Shown: positions 16,380 through 28,943 of the stretch, piece by piece
Layout: every line of letters starts with the position of its first letter
Numbering within the stretch: the stretch's first letter is position 1
Source: Burkholderiales bacterium
GTDB taxonomy: Bacteria; Pseudomonadota; Gammaproteobacteria; Burkholderiales; Burkholderiaceae_C
Assembly: GCA_016702555.1 (NCBI GenBank)
Contig: JADJDV010000006.1
Location: 62,001 to 126,000 of the forward strand
Length of the DNA: 64,000 nt
Direction: 5' to 3'
Notes under the pieces: model-generated
Databases searched by the model: none
What the model was told of the DNA's origin: nothing
Seen by the model: the letters and a program-made list of their open reading frames with translations, nothing else
Program-made: the position numbers and the translations under genes

Positions 16380-17422
16380 GGCTCGGCGCGTGCGCGCCGC
16401 AGTGCCTCGGGCGTCATGCCGGTCCAGCCGCGAAACGCGCGGATGAAGCTCTTGTCGTTGTCAAAGCCCGCCGCGCGCGCCACGCGACCAAGGGGCAACT
16501 GCGTGCGCAGCAGCAGTTCGGTGGCGCGGGCCTGGCGCACCTCGTCTTTCAGCGCTTGCAGGCTGGTGCCTTCGCTGCGCAACTGGCGGTGCAGCGTGCG
16601 CGGCGACAGCGCCAGCTGCGCGGCCAGCGTGGCAGCGGTGTGCGCCGCCTGCGGACGTTGCAGCAACTGGCGCACGCGCGGCGCCAGCAACTGATCGCGC
16701 CGGTAAGGCCACACCATGATGGGCAGCGCGCGCCGCAGCATCTGGTCGAGCGCGGCGCTGTCGCGGCGCAGGGGCAGATCCAGCCAATGGGCGTCGAACT
16801 GCAAGGTGGTGCGCGCGGCGCCAAAGCGCAGCGGGCCGGGAAACAGCCGCGCCACCACGTCGGCGTGCGACGGCTCGGCGAAGGGGAACTGCGTCAACCG
16901 TGGCGCGATGTGCGCGTCCACCCACCAGCAGGCCAGCCCATGCAGGTTGCGCAGCAGCGACAGCAGCGCGAACTCGCGCAAGGCGCCCAGCGCGCGCTGC
17001 TCGGCGATTTCGACCGTGGCGGCGCCGTCGGCCAGGTGCAGCGTCAAGGTCACGTCGTCGGTCAACAAGCCGTGGTGGCGGCACCAGCGGCGCAGCGCCA
17101 CACCCAGCGTGGGCGCGCTGATGCTGGCGCGCGCCAGCATGCCGTAGCTGCCCCAGGGCAGGCGGCGGCTGAACCAGCCGGGGGCTTCGTCGTCCAGCTC
17201 GTGCATGGCGGCGGCGCACAGGCGCTCGAATTGCGCCGCGCTCACGCGGCGACCGGTGTGTTCGACATCGGATGGCGCGATTTGTGCCTTGCGCAAGGCG
17301 TCGGCTGGGTTGAGCCCGCGCTGCTCATAGGCCAGCAAGAGCGCCTGTACAAACGCCACCGGTGTACGCGCCGACGCATAGTGAGTGGACAGAGTCGCGG
17401 ACATCGCGGCAGTGTCAGTCAC
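16376..17422 (-). CDS. AraC family transcriptional regulator (OruR/ArgR-like N-terminal domain)
   Basis: A 348-residue regulator. An N-terminal ligand-binding domain of the arabinose-binding-like type covers about 30-215 (ALRRWCRHHGLLTDDVTLTL). The C-terminal double HTH (about 250-345) has LSPRTLHRQLRSEGTS and the signature AAGFDNDKSFIRAFRGWTG. It is divergent from the acyl-CoA synthetase gene with 119 bp between starts and is its probable activator, sensing a fatty acid or CoA-ester. Its stop codon lies in the target duplication of the adjacent MITE. Confidence 0.88.
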   Translation of the reverse strand: MTDTAAMSATLSTHYASARTPVAFVQALLLAYEQRGLNPADALRKAQIAPSDVEHTGRRVSAAQFERLCAAAMHELDDEAPGWFSRRLPWGSYGMLARASISAPTLGVALRRWCRHHGLLTDDVTLTLHLADGAATVEIAEQRALGALREFALLSLLRNLHGLACWWVDAHIAPRLTQFPFAEPSHADVVARLFPGPLRFGAARTTLQFDAHWLDLPLRRDSAALDQMLRRALPIMVWPYRRDQLLAPRVRQLLQRPQAAHTAATLAAQLALSPRTLHRQLRSEGTSLQALKDEVRQARATELLLRTQLPLGRVARAAGFDNDKSFIRAFRGWTGMTPEALRRARAEP

Positions 17423-17541
17423 CGTGGCGCTTTTTGCAACCTACGTGGCGCCACTTGCATGATGATCGCCGCTATGCTGACGGCCACTGGGCGCGTAGGA
17501 TGGCAGGGCGCCCGCACACCACATCCCAGGAGACAAGCTGG

Positions 17542-19254
17542 ATGAGCACGACCGTCACCGACAGCTGCGCCCGTGGCCGCACCGACACGCCGCTGATCGA
17601 ACAAACCATTGGCGCTTTTTTTGACGACATGGTGGCGCGCTTTCCTGAGCGCGAGGCGCTGGTGGTGGCGCATCAAAAGCGCCGCTTCACCTACCGCCAG
17701 CTGCAGGCCGAGTCGCGCCGCCTGGCCAGCGCGCTGCTGGGCCTGGGGCTCAAACCCGGCGACCGCATCGGCATCTGGTCGCACAACAACGCCGAATGGG
17801 TGCTGATGCAGCTGGCCACCGCCATGACGGGGCTGGTGCTGGTCAACATCAACCCGGCCTACCGCACGGCCGAGGTCGAATACGCGCTGAACAAGGTGGA
17901 TTGCAAGGCGCTGGTGGCCATGCCGCGCTTCAAGACCAGCGACTACGTCGGCATGCTGCGCGAGCTGGCGCCCGAATGGGCGCACGCCAAGCCCGGCGAG
18001 CCGCTGCAATCGCAGACGCTGCCGCACTTGCAGCACGCGATCTGGATCGACGTGGAGGGCGAAGGCGCGGATGAGCCCGGCTTCATGCGCTTCTCAGACC
18101 TGATGAAGACGGGCGACCCGCAAGACGCGCGCCTGCCGCAGGTCGCCAAGCTGCTGCACAACACCGACGCCATCAACATCCAGTTCACCAGCGGCACCAC
18201 GGGTTTTCCCAAGGGCGCCACGCTGACGCACCGCAACATCCTGAACAACGGCTTCTTTATCGGCGAGGCGATGAAGCTGACGCATGAGGACCGCCTGTGC
18301 ATCCCCGTGCCGCTGTACCACTGCTTCGGCATGGTGCTGGGCAACCTGGCCTGCCTGACGCACGGCGCGTGCATCGTCTACCCCAACGACGCGTTCGACG
18401 CCATCACGGTGCTGGAGACGGTGCAGCAAGAGAAGTGCACCGGCCTGCACGGCGTGCCCACCATGTTCATTGCCGAGCTGGACCACCCGCGCTTCAAAGA
18501 ATTTGATCTGTCCACCCTGCGCACCGGCATCATGGCCGGCAGCCCCTGCCCCATCGAAGTGATGAAGCGCGTGCAGGCCGACATGCACATGGACGAGGTG
18601 ACGATTGCCTACGGCATGACCGAAACCTCGCCCGTCAGCTGCCAGAGCAGCACCGACACGCCGTTGGACAAGCGCGTATCCACCGTCGGCCTGGTGCAGC
18701 CGCACCTGGAGATCAAGATCATCGACCCCGACAGCGGCCAGATCGTGCCGCGCGGCACCACGGGCGAGCTGTGCACCAAGGGCTACTCGGTGATGCAGGG
18801 CTATTGGGGCGACGAGCCGCGCACGCGCGAGGCGATTGATGCCGAGGGCTTCATGCACACGGGCGATCTGGCCACCATGGACGACGAGGGCTACGTCAAC
18901 ATCGTCGGCCGCATCAAGGACATGGTGATCCGCGGTGGCGAGAACGTGTACCCGCGCGAGATCGAAGAGTTTTTGTACCGCCACCCGCAGATTCAGGACG
19001 TGCAGGTGGTCGGCGTGCCCGACCAACGCTTTGGCGAAGAGCTGTGCGCCTGGATCATCACCAAGCCCGGCCAGTCGCTCGACGAAGCCGGTGTGCGCGA
19101 ATTCTGCAAAGGCAAGATCGCGCACTACAAGGTGCCGCGCTACATGAAGTTTGTGGACGCCTTCCCCATGACCATCACCGGCAAGATCCAGAAGTTCAGG
19201 ATCCGCGAGCTGATGCAGGAAGAGCTGGGTCTGCAAGACGTCGAAACAGCCTGA
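17542..19254 (+). CDS. AMP-dependent acyl-CoA synthetase
   Basis: A 570-residue ANL-family ligase that activates a carboxylic acid to its CoA thioester via an acyl-adenylate. The P-loop TSGTTGFPKGATLTH lies near 215-229. The A5 motif is YGMTETSP, the hinge motif is GRIKDMVIRGGENVYPREIE, and the C-terminal catalytic lysine is in TGKIQKF. Length and motifs fit medium-chain/branched fatty acyl-CoA synthetases. The start at 17542 follows AGGAGA. Located between its likely AraC regulator and liuB, it could activate isovalerate or another short acid. Confidence 0.92.
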   Translation: MSTTVTDSCARGRTDTPLIEQTIGAFFDDMVARFPEREALVVAHQKRRFTYRQLQAESRRLASALLGLGLKPGDRIGIWSHNNAEWVLMQLATAMTGLVLVNINPAYRTAEVEYALNKVDCKALVAMPRFKTSDYVGMLRELAPEWAHAKPGEPLQSQTLPHLQHAIWIDVEGEGADEPGFMRFSDLMKTGDPQDARLPQVAKLLHNTDAINIQFTSGTTGFPKGATLTHRNILNNGFFIGEAMKLTHEDRLCIPVPLYHCFGMVLGNLACLTHGACIVYPNDAFDAITVLETVQQEKCTGLHGVPTMFIAELDHPRFKEFDLSTLRTGIMAGSPCPIEVMKRVQADMHMDEVTIAYGMTETSPVSCQSSTDTPLDKRVSTVGLVQPHLEIKIIDPDSGQIVPRGTTGELCTKGYSVMQGYWGDEPRTREAIDAEGFMHTGDLATMDDEGYVNIVGRIKDMVIRGGENVYPREIEEFLYRHPQIQDVQVVGVPDQRFGEELCAWIITKPGQSLDEAGVREFCKGKIAHYKVPRYMKFVDAFPMTITGKIQKFRIRELMQEELGLQDVETA

Positions 19255-19268
19255 ACATCCGAACTTGA

Positions 19269-19377
19269 CCGGACGCAGAGGACGCAAAAAACACGCAAAG
19301 GACGCAAAAGAAAACCATTGTTTTTGGCTGTCTTTTTTTTGCGTCCTCTGCGAAACCTTCGCGTCCTCTGCGTCCGG
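19269..19377. repeat. Long inverted repeat (GGACGCAGAGGACGC family) before liuB
   Basis: Perfect 17-bp arms CCGGACGCAGAGGACGC (19269-19285) and GCGTCCTCTGCGTCCGG (19361-19377) enclose further copies of the GGACGCAAA unit and an A/T-rich loop with a T8 run. It fills most of the 148-bp gap between the synthetase and liuB. It could form a strong hairpin in the transcript. This is a dispersed-repeat type known from many bacteria rather than a simple terminator. Confidence 0.75.
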
Positions 19378-19402
19378 TATTTGAAACCTTCGAGACCACC
19401 CC

Positions 19403-21025
<1,623 letters not shown>

Positions 21026-21032
21026 TACCCAC

Positions 21033-21545
21033 GTGAACGCACAGCGCCACTTCGCCACCCTCGCGCGCTACAACGCGTGGGCCACGCAGCGCCTGCTGGA
21101 TGTCGTGGCGACTGTGGACGACGCCGACTACCGCCGCGATGTCGGCCTGTTCTTCAAGAGCATCCACGGCACGCTGAACCACCTGATGGTGGGTGAGCAC
21201 CTGCTGTGGTTCCGCCGCTTTGCCCAAGGCGTGTCGCCCAGGGTGACGCTGGACGAAGAGGTCGAGACCGACCGAGCCCAACTGGCGCAACGGCTGCTCG
21301 ACGGCGCGGCGCGCTGGCAACCGCTGATTGAGAGTTGGCCGACCGAGCGTTTCGACAGCTCGCTCAACTACACCACCACGCGCGGCCAGCCGATTGCGCT
21401 GCCTTTCTCCGCCACGCTGACGCACGTGTTCAACCACGGCACCCACCATCGCGGGCAGATCACGGCGGCGCTGACGGCGCTGGGACATGCGTGCCCCGAA
21501 CTGGATCTGGTCTACATGCTGCAACAGGAACAAGCCGAACCATGA
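21033..21545 (+). CDS. DinB family protein
   Basis: A 170-residue four-helix-bundle protein. The three metal-binding histidines of the DinB fold are likely in GTLNHLMVGEH (two) and HGTHHRGQ. The family includes thiol-dependent S-transferases and uncharacterised stress proteins. The GTG at 21033 gives the usual (M)NAQRHFATLARYNAWA start; an ATG at 21006 would overlap liuB by 20 bp. Its stop overlaps the liuC start (ATGA at 21542-21545), so the two are translationally coupled. Confidence 0.85.
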   Translation: MNAQRHFATLARYNAWATQRLLDVVATVDDADYRRDVGLFFKSIHGTLNHLMVGEHLLWFRRFAQGVSPRVTLDEEVETDRAQLAQRLLDGAARWQPLIESWPTERFDSSLNYTTTRGQPIALPFSATLTHVFNHGTHHRGQITAALTALGHACPELDLVYMLQQEQAEP

Positions 21546-22330
21546 CCCAAGCCATCCGCATCAGCACACAGGGCGCCGTCGCCACCGTCGTCCTCTCGCG
21601 CCCCGAGGTGCGCAACGCCTTCAACGACGAGGTGATCGCCGAGCTGACCGAGGCCTTCGCCCGCCTGGGCGACGACGCCAGGGTGCGCGCCATCGTGCTG
21701 ATGGCCGAGGGCCCGGCCTTCTGCGCCGGGGCCGATCTGAACTGGATGCGCCGCATGGCCGACTACTCGCGCGAGGAGAACGAGCAGGACGCCGACAAGC
21801 TGGCCTTCATGCTGCGCACCCTCTACGAATGCCCCAAGCCCACCATCGCCCGCGTGCAGGGCGACGTGTACGCCGGCGGCATGGGCCTGGTGGCGTGCTG
21901 CGACATGGCGGTCAGCGTGGACACCGCGAACTACTGCCTGAGCGAAGTCAAGCTGGGCCTGATTCCCGCCACCATCGGCCCCTACGTCATCCGCGCCATG
22001 GGGCCGCGCGCCTCGCACCGCTACTTCCTGACGGCCGAGCGCTTCAACGCGCAAGAGGCGTTGCGCATCGGTTTCGTGCACGAGGTGGTGGGCGCCGATC
22101 AACTCGACACCAAGGTGGGTGAGATGGTCGCGGCCCTCGTCGCCGCCAGCCCCAACGCCATCAAGGAGTGCAAGAAGCTGGTGCAGTACGTGGCCGACCG
22201 CGACATCACGCGCCTGCTGATCGACCACACGGTGAAGGCGATCGCCGACATCCGCGCCAGCGCCGAAGGCAAGGAAGGCGTGCAGAGCTTTCTGAACAAG
22301 CGCAAACCGAACTGGCTGACGGCTCAGTGA
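21542..22330 (+). CDS. liuC: Methylglutaconyl-CoA hydratase (enoyl-CoA hydratase family)
   Basis: A 262-residue crotonase-fold enzyme. The oxyanion-hole segments are FCAGADLNWM (about 61-70) and GDVYAGGMGLVACCDMAV. It hydrates 3-methylglutaconyl-CoA to HMG-CoA in leucine degradation. The assignment to this step rests on its place between liuB and liuD; the fold alone fits many enoyl-CoA hydratases. The ATG at 21542 overlaps the DinB stop by 4 bp. Confidence 0.92.
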   Translation: MTQAIRISTQGAVATVVLSRPEVRNAFNDEVIAELTEAFARLGDDARVRAIVLMAEGPAFCAGADLNWMRRMADYSREENEQDADKLAFMLRTLYECPKPTIARVQGDVYAGGMGLVACCDMAVSVDTANYCLSEVKLGLIPATIGPYVIRAMGPRASHRYFLTAERFNAQEALRIGFVHEVVGADQLDTKVGEMVAALVAASPNAIKECKKLVQYVADRDITRLLIDHTVKAIADIRASAEGKEGVQSFLNKRKPNWLTAQ

Positions 22331-22334
22331 GGCA

Positions 22335-23096
22335 ATGCAAGAACTGATCCAGCAACTGGTGCAGTGGCTGCACGCCATGGGCATCCACCCCAACCACGAG
22401 ACGGCGGCCGCCGTGGGCGAGGCCATGGGTCAGGCCGGCGCCGCCGTGGGCGGCGCGGTGGCGCCGGTGGTGGCCAAGCTGGACATGCCCGCGCTGCTGG
22501 CGCTGGCGGCGGCGCTGGGCTGGGCCAGTGGCTTTCGGCTGTACGCCGTGGTGTTCCTGACCGGCGCCATGGGCTTGGCGGGCTGGATTCCGTTGCCCCA
22601 GGGGTTGAGCCTGCTGCAGCATCCGGCGGTGCTGACGGCCAGCGGCTTCATGCTGCTGGTGGAGTTCTTCGCCGACAAGATTCCCTGGCTCGACAGCGTG
22701 TGGGACTCGATCAACAGCGTCGTCCGCATTCCCGGCGGCGCGCTGCTGGCGGCGGGCGTGTTCGGCGCCGACAGCGCGACGATGGGCCTGGTCGCCGGCA
22801 TCCTGGGCGGCTCGCTCGCCGCCACCTCGTTCGCCACCAAGGCCACCACGCGCGCCGCCATCAACACCAGCCCGGAGCCGGTCAGCAACTGGCTGGCCTC
22901 GTTCTTCGAGGACGGCCTGGCGGTCGCCGTGATGTGGCTGGCCACGCAGTACCCGGTCGCTTTCGGCATCGCGCTGGCGGTGATGGTCGTGGTGTCGGTG
23001 CTGCTGCTGATCGTGTTGTGGAAATTTCTGCTGCGGGTGCTGGCCAAGCTGAAGGGCTTCTTCGGCCACGCGGCGCCTGCGCCCAACAGCGCCTGA
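22335..23096 (+). CDS. DUF4126 membrane protein
   Basis: A 253-residue hydrophobic protein starting 4 bp after liuC. After an amphipathic N-terminus (1-50) it has alanine/glycine-rich helices: about 52-85, 95-118, 135-165 and 190-235 (VAVMWLATQYPVAF, MVVVSVLLLIVLWKFLLRVL). The motif ATSFATKATTRAAINTSPEP between helices is characteristic of DUF4126. The function is unknown. Its co-location with liu genes is probably operon hitch-hiking. Confidence 0.8.
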   Translation: MQELIQQLVQWLHAMGIHPNHETAAAVGEAMGQAGAAVGGAVAPVVAKLDMPALLALAAALGWASGFRLYAVVFLTGAMGLAGWIPLPQGLSLLQHPAVLTASGFMLLVEFFADKIPWLDSVWDSINSVVRIPGGALLAAGVFGADSATMGLVAGILGGSLAATSFATKATTRAAINTSPEPVSNWLASFFEDGLAVAVMWLATQYPVAFGIALAVMVVVSVLLLIVLWKFLLRVLAKLKGFFGHAAPAPNSA

Positions 23097-23114
23097 ATCA
23101 TTGAGGAGATCGAC

Positions 23115-23223
23115 ATGTTCAAGAAAATCCTGATTGCCAACCGCGGCGTTCGCGCGTCAGCGCGGGTTTGCCAAACCGCCTCGCGCGCGCAGCGCGCACA
23201 GGCGATGAGCCGCGGAGGGCGTC

Positions 23224-23231
<8 letters not shown>
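23115..23231 (+). CDS. 38-codon leader ORF carrying a duplicate of the LiuD N-terminus
   Basis: From ATG 23115 the frame reads MFKKILIANRG, the same 11 residues as the start of LiuD. It then runs through a GC-rich, arginine/alanine-rich tail to a TAA at 23229-23231. That stop overlaps the liuD start (ATGTTTAA). GAGGAG at 23103-23108 is a good RBS for it. The two 33-bp copies differ at seven third or synonymous positions, so this is not a recent exact duplication. It may be a fossil start displaced by an inserted repeat, or a coupled leader peptide. Confidence 0.6.
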
Positions 23232-25230
<1,999 letters not shown>

Positions 25231-25266
25231 GCGACGCGAGAACGCAAGAAAACCGGGAATCCATCC

Positions 25267-25839
25267 ATGAACCCAAGAAGCTACACGATGGCGGTGCTGG
25301 CGCTGTCGGTGACCCTGGTGGTCGGCTGCGCCAGCATGACCGAGGAGCAATGCCGGACGGCCAACTGGCTGGCGCTGGGCCAGGCGGACGCGCGCAACGG
25401 CGAAATGCCGGACTTCGGCGCCGCGCGCGTGCAAAATTGCCGCGAAAAAGGCGTGGTCGGCAATCTGGATGAGTGGCGCCAGGGCTGGGAGCGCGGGCGG
25501 CGCGAGGTCTGCACGCCGGGCAATGCTTCGGCCTGGGCGCAGCGCGAGCGCGATTACACGCCCGGTTTCTGCCCGCCCGAACTGGAGCCGGCCTTCATGT
25601 CGATCTACGCGCCGGCGCGCGAGCGCTACAAGTTCGAAAAGCGTATCCGCGATCTGGAGGCGCAGCTCAGTGACCGCTCGCGCCAGCTCAGCGACGTGAT
25701 TCGCCAGATGGGCCGGCCGGAAAACCAGACCGCGCAGAAGCAGGCCCAGCTGGCGGCGAGCCGCTCTGCGCTGGAGCACGAGATGCGCGGCCTGCGCGAT
25801 CGCATCCGCACCGAGTCGCTGCTGCGCATCGTCCGCTGA
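25267..25839 (+). CDS. DUF2799-like lipoprotein
   Basis: A 190-residue probable outer-membrane lipoprotein. The signal peptide ends in the lipobox LVVGC with the lipidated cysteine at 21. The mature part has conserved YTPGFCPPEL and cysteine-containing segments seen in DUF2799 proteins. The C-terminal 115-185 region is charged and helical (a likely coiled coil). The function is unknown. It lies 36 bp after liuD on the same strand. Confidence 0.75.
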   Translation: MNPRSYTMAVLALSVTLVVGCASMTEEQCRTANWLALGQADARNGEMPDFGAARVQNCREKGVVGNLDEWRQGWERGRREVCTPGNASAWAQRERDYTPGFCPPELEPAFMSIYAPARERYKFEKRIRDLEAQLSDRSRQLSDVIRQMGRPENQTAQKQAQLAASRSALEHEMRGLRDRIRTESLLRIVR

Positions 25840-25864
25840 GCCGTTCCGGCGCGGGCATTCCGGC

Positions 25865-26794
25865 ATGCGCATCCTGCTCTGCAACCGTGACGACCGTCCG
25901 GTCGACGCCTGGCTTCGCGATCTGCACCGGTTGTTGCCCGAAGCGCAGGTCGATGTCTGGCGGCCCGGGCTGCCGCCCGAGTACGACTACGCCCTGGTGT
26001 GGGGCCCGCCGCAGCAACTGTTTGACGAGCAGCCGCAACTGAAGGCTGCGTTCAACCTGGGTGCCGGGGTCGACCGATTGCTGGCCCTGCGCCTGCCGCC
26101 CGGCCTGCAGGTGCTGCGGCTGGAGGACGCCGGCATGGGCGTGCAGATGGCCGAGTACGTGTGCCATGCCCTGATCCGCTTCTTCCGCGAGTTCGACGCC
26201 TACGATCGACAGCAGCAGGCGTCGGACTGGACGCTGCGCCCGCCGCGCTCGCGCGCCGATTGCCCGGTCGGCATCATGGGCCTGGGCGTGCTGGGTACGC
26301 GCGTCGCGCAGGCGGTGCGGCAGTTCGAGTTTCCGCTGCTGGGCTGGAGCCGCAGCCGGCGCGACTTGCCCGGCATGCGCTGCTTTGCCGGCGATGGCGA
26401 GCTGGACGACTTTCTGGCCGCCGCGCGCGTGCTGGTGTGCCTGCTGCCGCTGACCGAGGCCACGCACGGCATCCTGAACCGCGCCCGGCTGGCGCGCCTG
26501 CGGCCGGGGGCGTACCTGATCAACCTGGCGCGCGGCGCGCTGGTGGTCGAGGACGATCTGCGCGAACAGCTGGACCAGGGCCATCTGGCCGGCGCCACGC
26601 TGGACGTGGTGCGGCAGGAGCCGCTGCCACCCGGCCACTGGCTGTGGGCGCACCCTCGGGTCACGCTGACGCCGCACATCTCCGGCATGACCGTGCGCGA
26701 GGACGCGCTGCGGCAGGTGGCGCAGGGCGTGCGGGCGCTGGAGCGTGGTGGCGATGCGCCCAGCGGCCTGGTGCAACGCGCGCGCGGCTACTGA
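25865..26794 (+). CDS. ghrA: Glyoxylate/hydroxypyruvate reductase A-like D-2-hydroxyacid dehydrogenase
   Basis: A 309-residue NAD(P)H-dependent reductase of the D-isomer 2-hydroxyacid dehydrogenase family. The Rossmann motif GIMGLGVLGTRVAQAV is near 137-152. The substrate-site segment is LINLARGALVVEDDL and the catalytic histidine is in LTPHISGMTV. It shows the GhrA-type short N-terminal catalytic domain. It probably reduces glyoxylate or hydroxypyruvate. It lies between liuD and liuE, but no link to leucine degradation is evident. Confidence 0.87.
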   Translation: MRILLCNRDDRPVDAWLRDLHRLLPEAQVDVWRPGLPPEYDYALVWGPPQQLFDEQPQLKAAFNLGAGVDRLLALRLPPGLQVLRLEDAGMGVQMAEYVCHALIRFFREFDAYDRQQQASDWTLRPPRSRADCPVGIMGLGVLGTRVAQAVRQFEFPLLGWSRSRRDLPGMRCFAGDGELDDFLAAARVLVCLLPLTEATHGILNRARLARLRPGAYLINLARGALVVEDDLREQLDQGHLAGATLDVVRQEPLPPGHWLWAHPRVTLTPHISGMTVREDALRQVAQGVRALERGGDAPSGLVQRARGY

Positions 26795-26850
26795 ACTCAG
26801 GATCGCTAAACTGGCTGCCTGGACTTCGCTCGACCTGAAAGATTCGCCCC

Positions 26851-27759
26851 ATGAGACTGCCCACCCACGTCAGGATCATCGACGTCGGCCCGCGCGACGG
26901 CCTGCAGAACGAGAAGCAGCCGGTGCCGGCGGCCGTGAAGATCGAGCTGGTGCAGCGCCTGCAGGAGGCGGGCCTGAAGGAGATCGAGGTCACCAGCTTC
27001 GTCAGCCCCAAGTGGGTGCCGCAGATGGCCGACGCGGCCGAGGTCATGGCCGGTATGCAGCGCCAGAGCGGCGTGCGCTACAGCGTGCTGACGCCCAACC
27101 TGAAGGGCTTTGAGGCGGCGGTCGACAGCCGACCCGACGAGATCGTCGTCTTCGGCGCCGCCAGCGAGGCCTTCAGCCGGAAGAACATCAACTGCTCGAT
27201 CGCCGAGAGCATCGAGCGCTTCGCCCCGGTGGTCGAGGCCGCGCGCGCCCAGGGCCTCGCCGTGCGCGGCGCCATGAGCTGCACCGTGGGTTGCCCGTAC
27301 GAGGGCGAGATCGCGCCCGAGCAGGTGGGCTATCTCGCCGGCCTGATGAAGGGCATCGGCGTGCAGCGCGTGGACGTGGCCGACACCATCGGCGTGGGCA
27401 CGCCGCGCAAGGTGCAGGCGGCGATCGAGGCGACGCTGAAGCACTTCGCCATCGACGACGTCAGCGGCCATTTCCACGACACCTACGGCCAGGCGCTGGC
27501 CAACACGCTGGCGGCGCTGGAACTGGGCGTGTGGAATTTCCAGTCCTCCGTCGCCGGCCTGGGCGGCTGCCCGTACGCCAAGGGCGCCACCGGCAACGTG
27601 GCGACCGAAGACGTGGTGTTCATGCTGCACGGCATGGGCATCGCCACCGGCATCGACCTCGACAGGCTGGTGGACGCCGGCGCGTTCATCAGCGACTTTC
27701 TTGGCCGCCAGCCGCAGTCGCGCGTGGCCGTGGCCCTGCTCAATAAGCGCGCGGGCTGA
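26851..27759 (+). CDS. liuE: Hydroxymethylglutaryl-CoA lyase
   Basis: A 302-residue TIM-barrel lyase that cleaves HMG-CoA to acetyl-CoA and acetoacetate, the last step of leucine degradation. It has the N-terminal IIDVGPRDGLQNEKQ with catalytic Arg/Asp. The metal-binding histidines are in SGHFHDTYGQ. The signature loop GLGGCPYAKGATGNVATED contains the catalytic cysteine. The length is the usual bacterial size. The lysE-type exporter gene starts 6 bp after its stop. Confidence 0.95.
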   Translation: MRLPTHVRIIDVGPRDGLQNEKQPVPAAVKIELVQRLQEAGLKEIEVTSFVSPKWVPQMADAAEVMAGMQRQSGVRYSVLTPNLKGFEAAVDSRPDEIVVFGAASEAFSRKNINCSIAESIERFAPVVEAARAQGLAVRGAMSCTVGCPYEGEIAPEQVGYLAGLMKGIGVQRVDVADTIGVGTPRKVQAAIEATLKHFAIDDVSGHFHDTYGQALANTLAALELGVWNFQSSVAGLGGCPYAKGATGNVATEDVVFMLHGMGIATGIDLDRLVDAGAFISDFLGRQPQSRVAVALLNKRAG

Positions 27760-27765
27760 AGCGCC

Positions 27766-28413
27766 ATGGATCTGCACGTCTGGCTGGCCTACTTCGTCGC
27801 CTCGTGGGTGATCGCGGTGTCGCCCGGTTCGGGCGCGGTGCTGTCGATGAGCCACGGGCTCAGCTACGGCGTGCGCCAGACCACGGCCACCATCGTCGGC
27901 CTGCAAATCGGCCTGACCGTCATCCTGCTGGTGGCGGGCGCTGGCGTGGGCGCGGTGCTGCTGGCCTCCACCACGGCCTTCATGGTGGTCAAGCTGCTGG
28001 GCGCGGGCTACCTGATCTGGCTCGGGGTCAAGCAGTGGCGCACGCGCGTGGACGCGGCGCCGCAGGACCAGGGCGCCGCCGCCGAGCGGGTGGGCCTGAG
28101 CACGCGCCAGCGCCTGGTGCGCGGCGCGCTGACCAACGCCACCAATCCCAAGGGCATCGTCTTCATGGTGGCGGTGCTGCCGCAGTTCATTGATCCAAAG
28201 CGCCCGCTGGCGCTGCAACTGCTGATCTTGCTGCTCACCACGGTGGCGGTGGATACGGTGGTGATGCACGGCTACGCCTTGCTGGCTTCGCGCCTGCGCG
28301 TGCTGCTGCGCTCGGTGCGCGCGCGGCGCACGCAGAATCGCGTGTTCGGCGGCGTGCTGGTGGGCATGGGCGCCGGTTTGTTGATGGTCGATCGCGCGGT
28401 GAAGGCGGGATGA
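27766..28413 (+). CDS. LysE/RhtB family amino-acid exporter
   Basis: A 215-residue membrane protein with six hydrophobic segments. It has the N-terminal signature SPGSGAVLSMSHGLSYGVRQT and the helix KLLGAGYLIWLGVKQWRTR, both typical of LysE translocators. It exports amino acids or homoserine lactones. A role in balancing leucine or other amino acids is possible from its position, but the substrate is not predictable. Confidence 0.88.
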   Translation: MDLHVWLAYFVASWVIAVSPGSGAVLSMSHGLSYGVRQTTATIVGLQIGLTVILLVAGAGVGAVLLASTTAFMVVKLLGAGYLIWLGVKQWRTRVDAAPQDQGAAAERVGLSTRQRLVRGALTNATNPKGIVFMVAVLPQFIDPKRPLALQLLILLLTTVAVDTVVMHGYALLASRLRVLLRSVRARRTQNRVFGGVLVGMGAGLLMVDRAVKAG

Positions 28414-28426
28414 AGGCAGAGTGGAG

Positions 28427-28927
28427 ATGACGGAAGCTGAACTGAAAACCTTGCCCGAGGGCGTGCAGCGGGTCGCCGCGGCCCTGCAGGCCGCCGGCCA
28501 CGCGCACCGGCCACGGATGCTGGATGACGCTGCGCGCACGGCGCAGCAGGCCGCCGATGCGCTGGGCATCGGCGTCGGGCAGATCGCCAAAAGCATCATC
28601 TTCCGCCGCAAGAGCGACGACGCGGCGGTGCTGGTCATCACCAGTGGCGACAAGCGCGTGGACGAGAAGAAGGTGGAGGCCATCGTCGGCAAGCTGGGTC
28701 GCGCCGACGCCGACTTCGTCAAGGCCAGGACCGGTTTTTCCATTGGCGGCGTGTCGCCGGTGGCGCACGCCGATCTGCCGGTGACGCTGATCGACCGCGA
28801 ACTGTTCCGCTTTGGCGAAATCTGGGCGGCGGCCGGGCACCCGCACGGCGTCTTCAAGCTGACGCCGACCGACCTGGAGCGCCTGACCGGCGCGCCGGTG
28901 GCCGACGTGGTGCAGGCAGCGGCCTGA
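28427..28927 (+). CDS. YbaK/EbsC-type aminoacyl-tRNA editing protein
   Basis: A 166-residue single-domain protein of the YbaK/ProX superfamily. It has the conserved central KSIIFRRKSDDAAVLVITSGD, the lysine-rich turn KRVDEKKVEAIVGK, and FSIGGVSPVAH. Members deacylate mischarged tRNAs such as Cys- or Ala-tRNA(Pro). The ATG at 28427 is preferred over a GTG at 28421 and follows AGAGTGGAG. It lies in a tight run of small genes from 26.8 to 29.8 kb. Confidence 0.85.
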   Translation: MTEAELKTLPEGVQRVAAALQAAGHAHRPRMLDDAARTAQQAADALGIGVGQIAKSIIFRRKSDDAAVLVITSGDKRVDEKKVEAIVGKLGRADADFVKARTGFSIGGVSPVAHADLPVTLIDRELFRFGEIWAAAGHPHGVFKLTPTDLERLTGAPVADVVQAAA

Positions 28928-28943
28928 TCCTGACGGCCACGCC

